DNA from: Hoplostethus atlanticus
Taxonomy: Eukaryota; Chordata; Actinopteri; Trachichthyiformes; Trachichthyidae
Assembly: GCA_034670405.1 (NCBI GenBank)
Contig: JAXDDX010000187.1
Coordinates: 467,501-531,500 of the forward strand
DNA length: 64,000 bases
Reading direction: 5' to 3'
This document shows positions 32,346 to 43,030 of the stretch, one piece after another (the first letter of the stretch is position 1; each line of letters starts with the position of its first letter). The position numbers and the translations under genes are program-made. The notes under the pieces are model-generated. The model ran no database searches. It saw only the letters and a program-made list of their open reading frames with translations, and was not told where the DNA came from.

Positions 32346-32940
32346 AGGTACTTGAAGAAGAGGCCAAGGCCACGATCTCAGTTCATCGGGATTGGAGCCT
32401 TTCTTTACCCTGTACGAAACCCGCTACCTCCGCGATGACTCGGACCTGAAAAGTCCGGCGTTCAGATTTTTCCGTGCGGCACGTGTTGCTCGGAAACATG
32501 ATCTAAGCACATCCGCGGACTTAATATCCGTCTTAACATCCCAATCCCGCCAGCGCAACAGAAATTGGGTGCCCGCTCGGCCTGGGAAGTTCATCTTCCA
32601 GTCACCGCACGCCAACTTAGCGCCCCGAGGCGATAAGTTTTTCGTCCAACCTCTGCCCGTTTTACTGTTACTTGTTTTTAGTTTTTTTTTTTCCTCACTG
32701 CGCCGACCCTTTTAGAAATTCTGCCGAGACCCGAGATACTTCCTCGGACTAGAAATGCACCCTGGATCTTTCGCTTCCACGCCGACATCTTGGCCTCCTC
32801 TCTCTCTCTCCGGTTTTGATCTCCCTTCTCCCGGCTCCCCGGCCCCCAGAGGGTGTCAACGCTGGCTGAGGGGGCTTCCAGGGGGCTTCAAGGGGCCTTT
32901 CAATCCTTCATCCAGGTCTTAGTGTTCAAAGACCTTGGCC
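32346..32940. other. CpG-containing complex block
   Basis: 32440-32650 has clustered CpG (GCGGCACGTGTTGCTCGG, ATCCGCGGACTTAATATCCG). 32800-32860 is C/T-rich and ends CCCCGGCCCCCAG. A 107-codon plus frame has no recognised domain. Not convincing as a promoter. Confidence 0.3.
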
Positions 32941-33360
32941 ATCCAGCTGTACACACGCATGTACGCACAGACACACACACACACATGCACACCTTCATGC
33001 ACGTACAGCTGCACACACACGCCCAATGAGATAGAGAAAGATGGGAGGAGCGGGTCTAGATTTCAGAATAAGACGACGTAGAAGACTATATATACATAAG
33101 ACAGAAAGAAAGAAGAAATAAACACAGTCAGACAGGTTTAGGATTTGTGTGGAAATCGGATTATTATCCTACAGAACCTGCAATGCATATCTGGAGTGTC
33201 TATACTACAAATACATGCATGGGTTCACATGCATTTGTTGCAACGTCATGCTGCATGTAATGTAGGTGTAATGCTAGTGGAATGGTTTATTTTGTACACG
33301 TTCAGGAGTTTATCCCCACTTTAATAGTCAGCTCCTTAAAAACAAAAAACCTGACATCTT
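32941..33360. other. Short CA array and spacer
   Basis: (CA)n near 32970-32984, AGAAAGAAAGAAG near 33102, then unique sequence. Nothing coding. Confidence 0.45.
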
Positions 33361-33475
33361 TTGGCCTAAGAGGTTTTCTTGAAACCCAAAGATCAGAGGT
33401 TGTAGCCCCACAAGTGTCCTTGGTCAAGACATCAAACCACCTGCATTATGAGTTGCTCTGGGAAAGAGAGAACAT
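33361..33475 (+). mobile_element. tRNA-derived SINE fragment, plus strand
   Basis: A-box-like TGGCCTAAGAGG and B-box-like AGAGGTTGTAGCCCC. The body AAGTGTCCTTGGTCAAGACA matches the common fish SINE word for 'ccttgagcaagaca'. Confidence 0.6.
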
Positions 33476-33534
33476 GTGAATGAAAGAAACAACACACAGA
33501 AATTCACACTTTTAAAGTGGAAATCCTCTTTTTT

Positions 33535-33720
33535 AAAATGCAGTCTCCATCTTTGTTTCTCAGCCTCATCGCTGTGGTGTTTCTGCACTGCTCGTCCCAG
33601 AGATCCCTGCTCATGTGAACTACCCAGTTCTTCTTTTATTTAAAACGCATCACTTCCTGTGCACCAGAGGGGTTTTCCTACTCAAAAATTATTTCTATGA
33701 AAATGCAGCAGATTATTAAG
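33535..33720 (+). mobile_element. Family A dispersed repeat, copy 3 (internally deleted)
   Basis: CATCGCTGTGGTGTTTCTGC and CAGAGATCC are followed directly by GTGAACTACCCAGTTCTTC and CATCACTTCCTGTGCACCAG. The segment with TGTCAATCAAACAGTG present in other copies is missing. Confidence 0.75.
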
Positions 33721-33775
33721 TCTTAAAACTTCACACTTGGAAAATTCTGGACCTGTGCCCTTTAGTTATGATCTT

Positions 33776-33862
33776 GCTCTCTCCCTCCCTCCTTCCCCCC
33801 TCCCCCTCTCTCCCTCCACAGGGTCTCAGCGTGGTGTCGGAGCCGGCATGTAGCTGGTACGT
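33776..33862 (+). other. Candidate 35-nt micro-exon (low confidence)
   Basis: A 40-base pyrimidine tract leads to CCACAG|GGTCTCAGCG (AG at 33820-33821). AGCTG|GTACGT follows at 33856-33857. This is a textbook acceptor and an acceptable donor 35 bases apart. Frame 1 is open (GLSVVSEPACSW). 35 is not a multiple of 3, and I recognise no protein. It may be chance beside a microsatellite-like CT tract. Confidence 0.18.
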
Positions 33863-33894
33863 AACATTGTATAAAGCTGCAGTGTTCCCCTAAT

Positions 33895-34160
33895 TTTTTA
33901 CACTACCTTCGGGGACCACTAAGGGCGAGCCCGGATGGAGAAAGCAGATGTGCCCTCCGCCAGAGGAAATAGTTGCTGGCCGATCACCCGTAAAACGCCA
34001 CCGCTTACCGACGCGTTTCACGGCAAAGTGATAGGCAGGCCGGGAGAGGATGGGGAGCGAGGGGCTGTAGCGGTCGCCGCACTGAAATCTATCAGAAATG
34101 TACATCTAGCGCTCTGGCCGGCTGTAAGGGTGATTTAGGAGGCGGCCGACTGCTGGGTAG
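33895..34160. promoter_or_regulatory. CNE-like block
   Basis: Complex sequence with GCCGATCACCCGTAAAACGC, CGACGCGTTTCACGG and CTGAAATCTATCAGAAATG, directly upstream of GT arrays. No coding evidence. Confidence 0.35.
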
Positions 34161-34171
34161 CGGAAAAGGGG

Positions 34172-34327
34172 AAGTGTGTGTGTGTGTGTGTGTGTGCATG
34201 TACAATGTGTTTTAGTGTTGTGGTGCCCTGGGTGTTTGTGTGTATGTACAATGTGATTTAGTGTCTATGAAGGTGTGTGTGTGTATTTGTGTGTGTGTGT
34301 CCAGTACATGTGTACAAGCATATCACG

Positions 34328-34386
<59 letters not shown>
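34172..34386. repeat. GT microsatellite belt
   Basis: (GT)n at about 34174-34196, degenerate GT to 34330, then a pure 56-base (GT)n at 34331-34386. Confidence 0.95.
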
Positions 34387-34388
<2 letters not shown>

Positions 34389-35590
34389 TTCAGTGGTTCA
34401 GTGGGATAGCTGTGTGTGCACAAGGCTTGCGAGGCCTTATCTAGATGTCCTAGCTATCGATTGGGCGACATGGCAGATAAGAAAGGATGAGTAGCCCCCG
34501 CCGCCCACCTCCCCTCATCCCCACCTCCCCACCCTACCTCACCCATCCACTCCCACACCCATCATCCACCCCTCTACACCCTGACCCTGAACAGAAATAA
34601 GTGGGTAAAGACAATGAATGAAAGGCACGCTTTACTTGTTTTTTTCCCCCCCAAACAACCCCAGAAAACATTTTGACATTGAGCATTCGTTCACACGCCT
34701 GCACCGACGCTGAAAAGCTGTGTGAATATAAGCACAATACAATACAATACAATACAATAAATGAAAGATATCGGCTACAAAACAGTTTTCCAGAGCTGTT
34801 TTAATTACAATTTGTTACCGTGCCAAAATATCATATTGTGACAATGATTCAACGCAATAGAATCTAACTAGTAAATACTCAGGAAAGGTGAATGACCGGC
34901 CTGTTAGCAGCCCAGTGATTCCCATGTACTGATCAGAATATTGTATTGTGACTGACATGATATCATATTAGGCTAAATTAGTTAATTTTTGTTGTGCATT
35001 CATTTCGGGTGCTGTGATGCACTAAAGCTGACATTCAAACCCATTCAACCCACAGTCCCCATAATGCATTGCATTGTCCTATTTCGCTCTTTCCAGGAAG
35101 TAGGAGGTTCAACCTTAAACGTTGCTTGTGTTACTTCTTCAAAGAGCTTATCGATCCTATGGAGGTGCTAGAATGAATTGCTAAACAGACAACGGTAAGG
35201 TATGTTAACACGTACATGCTGAGAGCCAATGGGGTTGTGGCACGCGTTGTGATATACAAAAGCAATTTAACCGCAATATTATTTGGCGCATTTTATTCTG
35301 AAACACGACAATGTACTTTTTAATGTACTTTGTTATATTTGATTACTTTATGCGTACTGAGCTCAGATTCACTGCATATTTGATTTTTTTTTTTCCTGAT
35401 GACATCATTGTTTATTCATACTAGGTAAAATTAGACTGCTGCATGTATTTTTCATGATAAACCATCACAGTCTGAGGTGGCACTAAACGGCTGCTCATGG
35501 CGTGACTCGCTGGTGTAACGTAGACCCCCCGCTGAGTGTCTGTGTACTCTGTGTGTCTACTAAGTGTGTGTGCACGTGTATGAGCTCTTG
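34387..35590. other. Spacer with an (AATAC)n pentanucleotide
   Basis: C-rich CCACCTCCCCTCATCCCC at about 34505-34565 and a pentanucleotide array (ACAATACAATACAATACAAT) at 34733-34759. The rest is AT-leaning unique sequence. No gene recognised. Confidence 0.45.
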
Positions 35591-35625
35591 CTGGAGTGTG
35601 TGTGTGTGTGTGTGTGTGTGAGTGT
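35591..35625. repeat. (GT)n microsatellite
   Basis: A GT run followed by GAGTGTGAG. Confidence 0.92.
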
Positions 35626-36390
35626 GAGCGCAATAGTCTGTGTCTGCTGTAGTGAACCCATAGGTGAGAATGGGTACGATGACCAGACTTTCTCAAAGGG
35701 TGGCCTTGGCTAGTGGCTAGTGTCAGGTCAGATGGCACTGATGTAAAATTCCATGACTTTTCCATGACCTCCCCTAACTAAATCGGAATTAACATTATTT
35801 TTCAGCCTAGAAACATTTAAAAAGCAGCTGAAAACCACCAGCTAATGCAATGAATGTGTGAAAGTAAAATACATTTTTCTGTATTACTGTAAAGTTCCTG
35901 TAAATATTCCCTGAGTTTCCCTGTATGGAGCACACCCACAAATTCCATGACTTGGGGAAACCATGCGCACGTCTCTCCGGATAATGACACAAGACAGAAA
36001 GCTGGTAATTTTCTCACAATTTTGCTGAGAGTTCAGGAGCCTTTGGGTTACAGAGGGGCAGACGGAGTGTATCCGAGTACTTTTTACAATGGAAAAGATA
36101 GACAGAGCACAGGTTGGATTATTGCCAGAGTAAGCGGTAGATTGGCAGACGGGGGAAAATGTAGTCATTAGTGTTAATTTGAAGCCCTGAATAAGAGGTT
36201 TAAAGAGCAATTCACTGGCAAAGAAGGTATAGATTGACAGCAATGGGGTGAGGGACTCTGCAGGGTAATAGGAGGCAAAATGTGTGAATATAGACTCATA
36301 GGAGAGGTTAGGGAATGGTCCATTTCAGCTATCTGTTGCTGTTAAATCCAAAAAAGTATGTTCTATCACAAAAAGAGACTCTCGCAGTGT
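35626..36390. other. Spacer without recognised features
   Basis: Unique AT-leaning sequence. Several short minus frames overlap one another and show no recognised domain. Confidence 0.4.
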
Positions 36391-36394
36391 TGAA

Positions 36395-36475
36395 ATGCGT
36401 GCCAGTCGGTGGGTTGAGCGTGGCCCAAACGTTATTTGCCAACGTTCGTGAGTTCAAATTCCCATTGATGATTAA
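36395..36475 (+). mobile_element. Possible SINE head fragment
   Basis: A-box-like TGGCCCAAACG (36421-36431) and B-box-like AGTTCAAATTCCC (36451-36463) at tRNA-like spacing. No recognisable body follows. Confidence 0.35.
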
Positions 36476-36527
36476 AGTAAACTTGATTGAGTGGTTGGTT
36501 GACTGTTTTCTTAGTGTTGCGCTAGTG

Positions 36528-36860
36528 GGTTAAAGCTGCGCTAGGTAAGATTTTTTAATGTAAAAAATACACCCGTCTTATCGGCCTAAATCAAAAAGTG
36601 GGGCTGCAATAGAGAAAACCATCACATTAAACTAAAAGAGATGCTGTGGAGTCGCCGTATTTTCGCCCCTGAGTGAAATTCTGGTGCTGGGTATGGTCAC
36701 TTCCCCCGTCCACAGGAAGTGACCAATCAACGACATTAGAGCATTTACCCCCTCGTCGCCTTGCAGGATTTCTGGGTACTAAAGTTACATTTTTTCCAAA
36801 CACTTACCTCTCACTGTCATTTGAAGTGTAGGTTTAAAGCTCAATCTGTGAAGGTGTGCT
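36528..36860 (+). mobile_element. Family C repeat, copy 2
   Basis: Starts TTAAAGCTGCGCTAGGTAAG. ATACACCCGTCTTATCGGCC is the reverse complement of the right part of copy 1. CACAGGAAGTGACCAATCA and GCAGGATTTCTGGGTACTAA recur in copy 3 at 55.8 kb. No clear right terminus. Confidence 0.65.
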
Positions 36861-37584
36861 ACTGCTGTTATTTTGCACACCCTCTTAGTACAGTTTTTTT
36901 CATACTCCTCATTCATACATTTCTACTCGACACGTCCTAATGCTGAAACTGTCGGTTGTGTCGGGTTCCGGGCCAACAAGCCGTCAGTTGAAGGAGGTAA
37001 ATATAACTACTGCTTCCTTGTGCGATTTTGACACTCTAACATTACTGTTTTACACCGAATATGAGCCTAGGAAAAGCCACAAAGGGACATTTTGCTGAGA
37101 TATTTCAAAATAAAATGCGAAACAGATGTCACTTGATGTCGGCTCTGCCTTTCTAGGGTTAAATACCCTCCATTTGTCATGTTCTTTATTTATTTATAGT
37201 ATTACAACTTTTGCTGCTGCAACGTCTCAATTTTTTCCCACGGGGATCTTCAAAATCTTAATTCTGGGCTAACACAAATCATTTCTCGGAGTTTTTCAAT
37301 TCTACGTCTTTGTCAGATTCCTCACTTCTCAAACTATGATGATTGTTTTTTTTACTCTATTTATTTATTTATTTATTTATTTGTTTCCATTTTCACGCCT
37401 GCCTAGGCTCATAACAGCGAAACCTGTTTGTGTTTTGTGGCCTCGCGCTCGACTTCTCCCTCCTCCTGCTCGGCTAACCGCTGTCTTGTTGCTCACGCTC
37501 GAGTGCCTCCCTCTGAATACGCCACTTGGTTGAACAATTAATTATTCTAATGATAGACCGGCACTCAGTGGTGCTTTAAACAGG

Positions 37585-37585
<1 letters not shown>
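36861..37585. other. Spacer with (ATTT)n
   Basis: (ATTT)n at 37358-37382. A complex stretch at 37480-37570 (GAACAATTAATTATTCTAATG) is homeodomain-site rich. No gene. Confidence 0.4.

Positions 37586-37587
<2 letters not shown>

Positions 37588-37667
<80 letters not shown>
37588..37667. repeat. Long pure (GA)n
   Basis: Forty perfect GA units, the longest GA run in the window. The homopurine strand can potentially form a triplex. Confidence 0.97.
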
Positions 37668-37671
<4 letters not shown>

Positions 37672-37742
37672 ACAGATAGCTGTTGTAATCCTTTGTGAGG
37701 CTCAAAACTAGGTGAGCTGTCGTCAACGCCAATGTGTGCCAC

Positions 37743-37806
37743 GTCGTTTATTGGTCGTTTATTGGTCGTTTATTTATTAGATAGATAGATAGATAGATAG
37801 ATAGAT
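37743..37806. repeat. 11-bp triplication and (GATA)n
   Basis: TCGTTTATTGG is repeated about three times (37744-37772), then (GATA)n at 37777-37806. Confidence 0.93.
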
Positions 37807-38310
37807 GTGTATGATCCATTTCCTGGTTAGAGTGTGGTGATGTGGGTTAGCCGGGCAATAGCCTTGAGCGGAACTGACTCCTTAGAGGCCTTGACCACTT
37901 GACCAGACATCAGCTCCTCTACACTGCCCCCAGGCCTGATACACACACACACACACACACTAACAAATACAAGCACACTGCATGAACACTCCTACAATAT
38001 ATACTCACACACACACACAGACATGCAGGCAAACTTACATAAATGGAAGCACACAAACATACATGCAAGCAGGCATTCTCGCACCTCTGAATGGAACACA
38101 CACACACACACACACATATACTGTATATTATGGCTGTGTGCAGGCAAACATGCACACAGCGACACATGCATTTAAGCACACAAACATGCATCCACACACA
38201 CACACACATAGAGTACACCTTTCCCCTGTCTCCAGAATGTGCTTTTTAACCTGAACTGGGTCAAATACAGCACAGTCTCAGACACACACACACACACACA
38301 CACACACCTT
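37807..38310. repeat. CA microsatellite belt
   Basis: After about 130 bases of unique sequence: (CA)n at 37941-37960, about 38009-38020, 38098-38115, 38192-38208 and 38282-38307, with ACATGCA-rich degenerate CA between. Confidence 0.92.
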
Positions 38311-38790
38311 CAAAGCCCTTTCAGATGTCTTACTAGGGCATTTGGTACACTCAACCCCACCCTCCAACCAACCACCCCAATTTCCATATTCCCCACAGTA
38401 CCCAATACCTCGCCACCCCCCCACCCCGCCCCCAGCTCAACGTGCCCTCCAGCTCAATGTGAAAAAGATCGGTGTGAAATTTTGCCACAACCACCTCCAG
38501 CTTTGCGGCGGCACGGCTGTTTTTACGGCTACGGCTCGTACCGGCCCGTGGTACCCACCCCCCTCCTCTTTATCCCTTCCCATGCAGCTTTTGTTGTTTG
38601 GCACTTTGAGAAATCATGTAAGTCCCTATAAAAAATGAATGCTGCCCTCCTCCTCCTCCTCCCCCCCTATTCCACTGCTTCATCTTTATGAAAAGCAGGG
38701 GAATAATCTGCAATCCTTCCATCTCTCCCGTCCTTCTCTGCTTCTTCTTCCTTGCTGACTGTTGCGTTACGACTGCCAATGCATGAAGAG
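38311..38790. other. C-rich spacer
   Basis: CCACCCCCCCACCCCGCCCC at about 38415-38433 and (CCT)n near 38646-38662. Unique text between. Open frames reflect C-richness; none recognised. Confidence 0.4.
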
Positions 38791-38794
38791 GAAG

Positions 38795-38796
<2 letters not shown>

Positions 38797-38832
<36 letters not shown>

Positions 38833-38835
38833 GAA
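38797..38835. repeat. (GA)n microsatellite
   Basis: A GA run of about 33 bases, then AGGAAGAGGAGAG. Confidence 0.93.
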
Positions 38836-39050
38836 GAGGAGAGATGACGTGAAGATAGAAAACAAAGGGCTGAGAAGAAAGGGGGGGAAAGGACAGGAGT
38901 CCGGAAATAGGAAAAAGGTGCGTGTCGCTTTAAAGCAGGTTGTCATTGTCACGGCGATGCCAGCGTGCCAGGCAGTCAGTCAGTCGATCCCCCTGGCATC
39001 AACAAGATAGATGCCCAGGGTTCGATTTGCATATGCTATTCAGGACAAGG
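38836..39050. promoter_or_regulatory. CNE-like short block
   Basis: GTGTCGCTTTAAAGCAGGTT (TTTAAA palindrome), then CATTGTCACGGCGATGCC and TTTGCATATGCTATTCAGG (octamer-like), ending at a (CT)n. Inferred only. Confidence 0.3.

Positions 39051-39053
<3 letters not shown>

Positions 39054-39088
<35 letters not shown>
39054..39088. repeat. (CT)n microsatellite
   Basis: About 17 CT units. Confidence 0.95.
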
Positions 39089-39092
<4 letters not shown>

Positions 39093-39300
39093 TTGTTTTT
39101 AATCAGCGGCGAATGTCAACAGAATAAATGAAGTTGCGCACCGAAGTGAAATTTTTATCACATTGGTGGTGGTGTTGGGTGTTGCTGGGGGGCGGGGGGG
39201 GGGGGATGATGATGATGCTGCCACACACACACACACACACACCCCTTGCACCCCCCTTCCTCCCCACCCCACCCAGCCCTCCACCTCCATTCATCACAGG
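39089..39300. repeat. Mixed low-complexity: G-run, (GAT)n, (CA)n, C-rich
   Basis: A G-run at about 39190-39204, GATGATGATGATG (39205-39217), (CA)n at 39222-39242, then CCCCTTCCTCCCCACCCC. The 60-97 codon frames here are artefacts. Confidence 0.85.
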
Positions 39301-39600
39301 CCATATTGAGGGAGCGAAATTCAGTGGCGGTGCTGGTAATCAATGGAAGGGCTCCATATGGCGGGGATCAAAGGTGTCACATAGTGTGTGGTTCTGCTTT
39401 ATTGCCAGCCAGCACTGTTAATTGGACAACAAGATCAGAGGCAATATTAAAATCCAATTAAATTGATATGAACAGATTGCCAAGTGATGTACACTAATGT
39501 ATAATTGAGTATCAAGCAAATGCGAGTGGCCCGTCTCGAGCTCCGAGCTGCTGAATAAATGATGGGCGAGCCGTAGAGGACGGAAACAAGTTTGCACATT
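39301..39600. promoter_or_regulatory. Strong CNE-like block with TCF/LEF and homeodomain sites
   Basis: Unbroken complex sequence with GGTAATCAATGG (39335-39346), CCATATGG (39354-39361), a TCF/LEF-type GATCAAAGG (39366-39374), TTAATTGG (39418-39425), a palindrome-like CCAATTAAATTG (39454-39465) and TATAATTGAGTATCAAG. Flanked on both sides by microsatellites. No coding signal. Best single enhancer candidate in the window; conservation is not tested. Confidence 0.5.
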
Positions 39601-39795
39601 AGTGCCCCCACCCCCCGCCCCCCTCCTCGGCTTCCCCTTGCCTCCCTCACTCTCTGGGCCCTCAGATGTGGAGGGACACGGGATTTTTTTTTTTCTTCCC
39701 CTTCTCTCTCTCTCTCTCTCTCGCTTTTTTTTTTTTTTTTGGAACTGGCTGACATTCTTAAAGGGACATTTTCATCCTGCATAATAAGGGCGGAG

Positions 39796-39831
<36 letters not shown>

Positions 39832-39835
39832 AAAA
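39601..39835. repeat. C-rich, (CT)n, poly-T and (GT)n cluster
   Basis: CCCCCACCCCCCGCCCCCC at about 39604-39622, (CT)n at 39704-39722, poly-T at 39725-39740, and (GT)n at 39797-39829, with short unique pieces. Confidence 0.9.
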
Positions 39836-40325
39836 GGGAGGGGCGGGGCTGACGTGACACATTTTTAAGTGGCGTAATTCCATCACACGCGGGCGGCTTT
39901 AATTTGAGTTTAATAAAATCTAAATGATTTATTGCCTTTTTTCCCCCCTTTTTTTTTCTCGCTGGAGCAAAGAAGCGAGTGCGTGTTGTGGTGCTTCGGC
40001 TAATCGGGCATAAACACGGACATGCCCCGCCCCCCCCCCCCCGCCCCGTCTCAGTGGAGAGCCCCCCCCAATATGGAGTGCTCTTTAAGAAGAAGAAATA
40101 AATAAGCAGATAAAGAAGGATGACACTATTTAACAGACCGGCGAGGCCTCGTCCAAGGTGACATCTCCTGATAAGGTAAACTTGGACCGCGGCCCAAAAT
40201 AATCAAAAGTTCATCACCACTCATTCATTTATTAATTGAATATTTTTAGCCTCGACTTAATGCGTCGAGCTGTAGTGCTAATTCGTGACATTGGGAGGCC
40301 GATAAGGAGATTTACATTTCAAATT
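39836..40325. promoter_or_regulatory. CNE-like, AT-rich flanks
   Basis: TTTAATTTGAGTTTAATAAA, TAAATGATTTATTGCC and CACTCATTCATTTATTAATT lie around a poly-C run (about 40029-40042). Many TAAT/ATTA cores; no gene. Confidence 0.35.
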
Positions 40326-40790
40326 TTAATGATATTTTGGCTCGAGCGATCACTCCCCTTTTCCAGGCTAATTATTTATTTCTGTTGTCTTGGTTGCCGT
40401 CCAGCATATGCTGTGTTTTAGTTGTTTTTTTTGTTTTTTTTATTTCCCCTCCCGCCTCCCCTCTTTCTTGCATTAAGCTGGTTTCCTTAATTAAGCGGGC
40501 ACGGGGGCTCATTAGCTGCCATGGCGATGGGGTGGCATGATGTGCCCATCTCGGTTCCCGCCGGCGATGCCCGGACAAAGTGCCTGGGGAGCAGGTGCTG
40601 ACAAGGTCGCCGTGGCAGCGTGCCATCTGGACCGAGGCTCGGGCCCCTGTCGCCGCCTGGCTCTTTGTAGCTATAGTGGCGGCTAATGCCATCCACCAAC
40701 AACCCTGACTCAAAGACATCAAACCGGCGCTCCGGCTCTTAGGAGATCTGTGGACTTAACAACGACTAAAACAAAGGCGCAATAATTGGT
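40326..40790. promoter_or_regulatory. CNE-like GC-balanced block
   Basis: GGCTAATTATTTATTTCTG, then CTTAATTAAGCGGGCACGG, CATTAGCTGCCATGGCGATG, GTGGCATGATGTGCCC and GTAGCTATAGTGGCGGC. Interrupted by a T-rich run (40425-40445). A 116-codon minus frame runs through part of it, but its translation (MMSLSQGCWWMALAATIATK) has no domain that I recognise. Confidence 0.4.
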
Positions 40791-41660
40791 TTTGGCGCAA
40801 TCTGTCCTTCGTTTGCCACTCAAGGAGCTTTTGTGGTTATTTAGTGAGCTCGGAACAGAAGGCACATTGAAGGTTTTTCTTCATTTAGGCGTGATGTACT
40901 GCCATTTGCATAATATAGATGTCCACGGCAAACACTGCGTGTGCAGAAATTTATGCGTGGATGACAACAATAGATAACCCCGCCGGTAAAATAAACACCG
41001 CTGCCTGCTCAACATCAGACTAAAAATAAGAAGGGGAAAAAGGAATTTCATCAAATTCTGCTTGCAAAAAAAAGACTACTTGATTGCTGAGTGCAACATA
41101 TAATGCCTAACCAAAAACAGAATTACAAGCACCGCTGCACCAGTTGGTATCTGCCTATGAAATGTCTCTTAAAATCCTGTGGCTAACCTCTTGTCCAGAG
41201 GCACGAGTAGCTACATTTAGAGGGTTATTTTAGCCTGCTGGGTGTTGTTGTTGTATTATTATATGTATATTACTGAGTACGACAGTTCAAAAGGGTTGAG
41301 ATCCCCCTTAATCTGGAAACCAAAAAAAAAGTTCTTTTTTTGAGGGGGTGGGGGGGTGGACATCTGGAGGAAATTGCCCCGTAACCGTCGACAATTGCCT
41401 GACGAAAACCCCCCTGGACTCGGGACGTCATTCAAAAATCCCTCCCTTACTGTAATGGGCAAGAGAGTCATATGTTTACCGCCGTCGGATGAAGAGCAAT
41501 TTGACATTAATCGTTGGTAGGTTTGGGAATGGAGATCCCTTTTTCCTCCCTGACACCATTGTGGTATCAACTTCCTTTACCCCCCGTTCCAAATGGCACG
41601 CTGTCACACGGTTCCCAGGCTTTTGAGTTATGAAGTCACTTGTTGCACTTCGAGGCGGTC
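40791..41660. other. Mixed complex spacer
   Basis: Unique sequence. GTGATGTACTGCCATTTGCA looks complex and may be conserved. A poly-A run at about 41322-41330 and a G-run at 41344-41358. No gene or repeat recognised. Confidence 0.35.
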
Positions 41661-42660
41661 CACTCTGCTCCGGGGGCTGTTGATCACAGAGGCCTGCGCA
41701 CACATAAAGACACGTATAGCCCAAAAGGAAACCCATACTTACGCGCTGGTCATTCACCCCCCCTGCTCCCTCCTTTTACCCCCCCCACATTATTTTACAA
41801 CCTCTATGGCCTCTTTGCCAGAGGCCCTTGGCTGTCATTACGCGGTGCAGTGTTTGGGTTTGCGAGCGCTCGCCCTCTGATTTGGCGAGCGGATGCTTTC
41901 TTTAAAAAAACGGAGATAAAACACGCTTTGCCTAAACGTAAGATGTCGAAAGGCCGTTAAGGGTCTCGGGACTTTTTTTTGGTCAAGGCAGGAGCACCGC
42001 ATACGGAGATCCGGAGAGAGCGGCTCAAAGAGAGAACAGATCCCTCTGTTTATTTTAGAGATTTCTTGGAGGCTGGCTTGTGGTCAGCCATGTGGTGCGA
42101 GGCCCATACATGAAAGGAAACGTTGGATTTGAATGCAGGAGTACTAACGGGGTTGTCGCACACAAGCTCGCCGCATAGATGGGAAAAAAACTGCAAAGCC
42201 CTGTGAAAAACCCCTGCAACCGTGCAGCGAGTGGCGTGCAAATATGATATGAATCTTGATGCCGCTATTGTGCGATACGGTTTCTTTCAGTGCAAGTGTG
42301 TGTTTGTTTTGACTTCGGTGCATACAACGGTCGGATAAAAGCATTTTACTTAAGTTCTGACGTTTCCTCCACTACATTTAAATGCCTGCTGGCTTCATTG
42401 AGGATGAAAGAACCTATAATCAATTTATAAATGGAATTTTTGCCAACTCTATAAAGAAGAGACAACACTTGAAAACATGGTTTTCTCTTTGTGATATTAG
42501 TTAAATGTAATATTTATAATCCAGGACTTTTACTTTTATGTATTTTTTAGATTTGTAAAGTCTTTATTCTTCTTTTCTCTCTTTGCAATCGGGATATTCC
42601 TACTTGTACTCGTAATTACAAGTACTTTAAGTACCACTTTAAGTACCACAGCAGTATTTA
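41661..42660. other. Spacer, partly CNE-like
   Basis: 41790-41990 is complex (TTATTTTACAACCTCTATGG). 42340-42660 is AT-rich. Nothing recognised as gene or element. Confidence 0.35.
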
Positions 42661-43030
42661 TGGCTGAGTTCAATGTGTGTTTTCCTCCACAGGGATAAAC
42701 AGAACTGAGGGAGTCAGAGGGATTTTCTTGAAGTCCCCTAATTTAATCCTCCAGCCCCTAATCTGGTGTGAACCCCTAAACCCTCCCGCGCACAAAGACT
42801 GACCGACGTAATCCCCGGCGTAGAGAGATGGCTGCCCGTTCCCTCGCTTGTAGGATTGCGAGTGGACAAAACGAGTCCTCTCCCTTCCCTTACCACGCAC
42901 TCCTTACACATTTATCCTCCTCCTCTAGTTTCCATGCTCCTGTCAGTCATTGGCTACATCCCTACATCTGCTGTCCATCTTTCCATCGCCACGCTATCCC
43001 AATGCGTCCCAGAAGGAAAAACTAAGCACT
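42661..43030. promoter_or_regulatory. CNE-like block after an acceptor-like site
   Basis: TTTTCCTCCACAGGGATAAA (AG at 42691-42692) is acceptor-like, but the following frames close quickly or translate to nothing recognised. CCCTAATTTAATCCTCC and AATCTGGTGTGAACCCC (T-box-like GGTGTGAA) suggest a regulatory element instead. Confidence 0.3.

Noticed and set aside
32390-32720. CpG island promoter
   Set aside because: CpG is only moderately raised; no first exon, donor site or initiator is visible.
42681-42800. Exon starting after TTTTCCTCCACAG
   Set aside because: An acceptor-like site only. The downstream frame has no recognised protein and no clear donor at a sensible distance.
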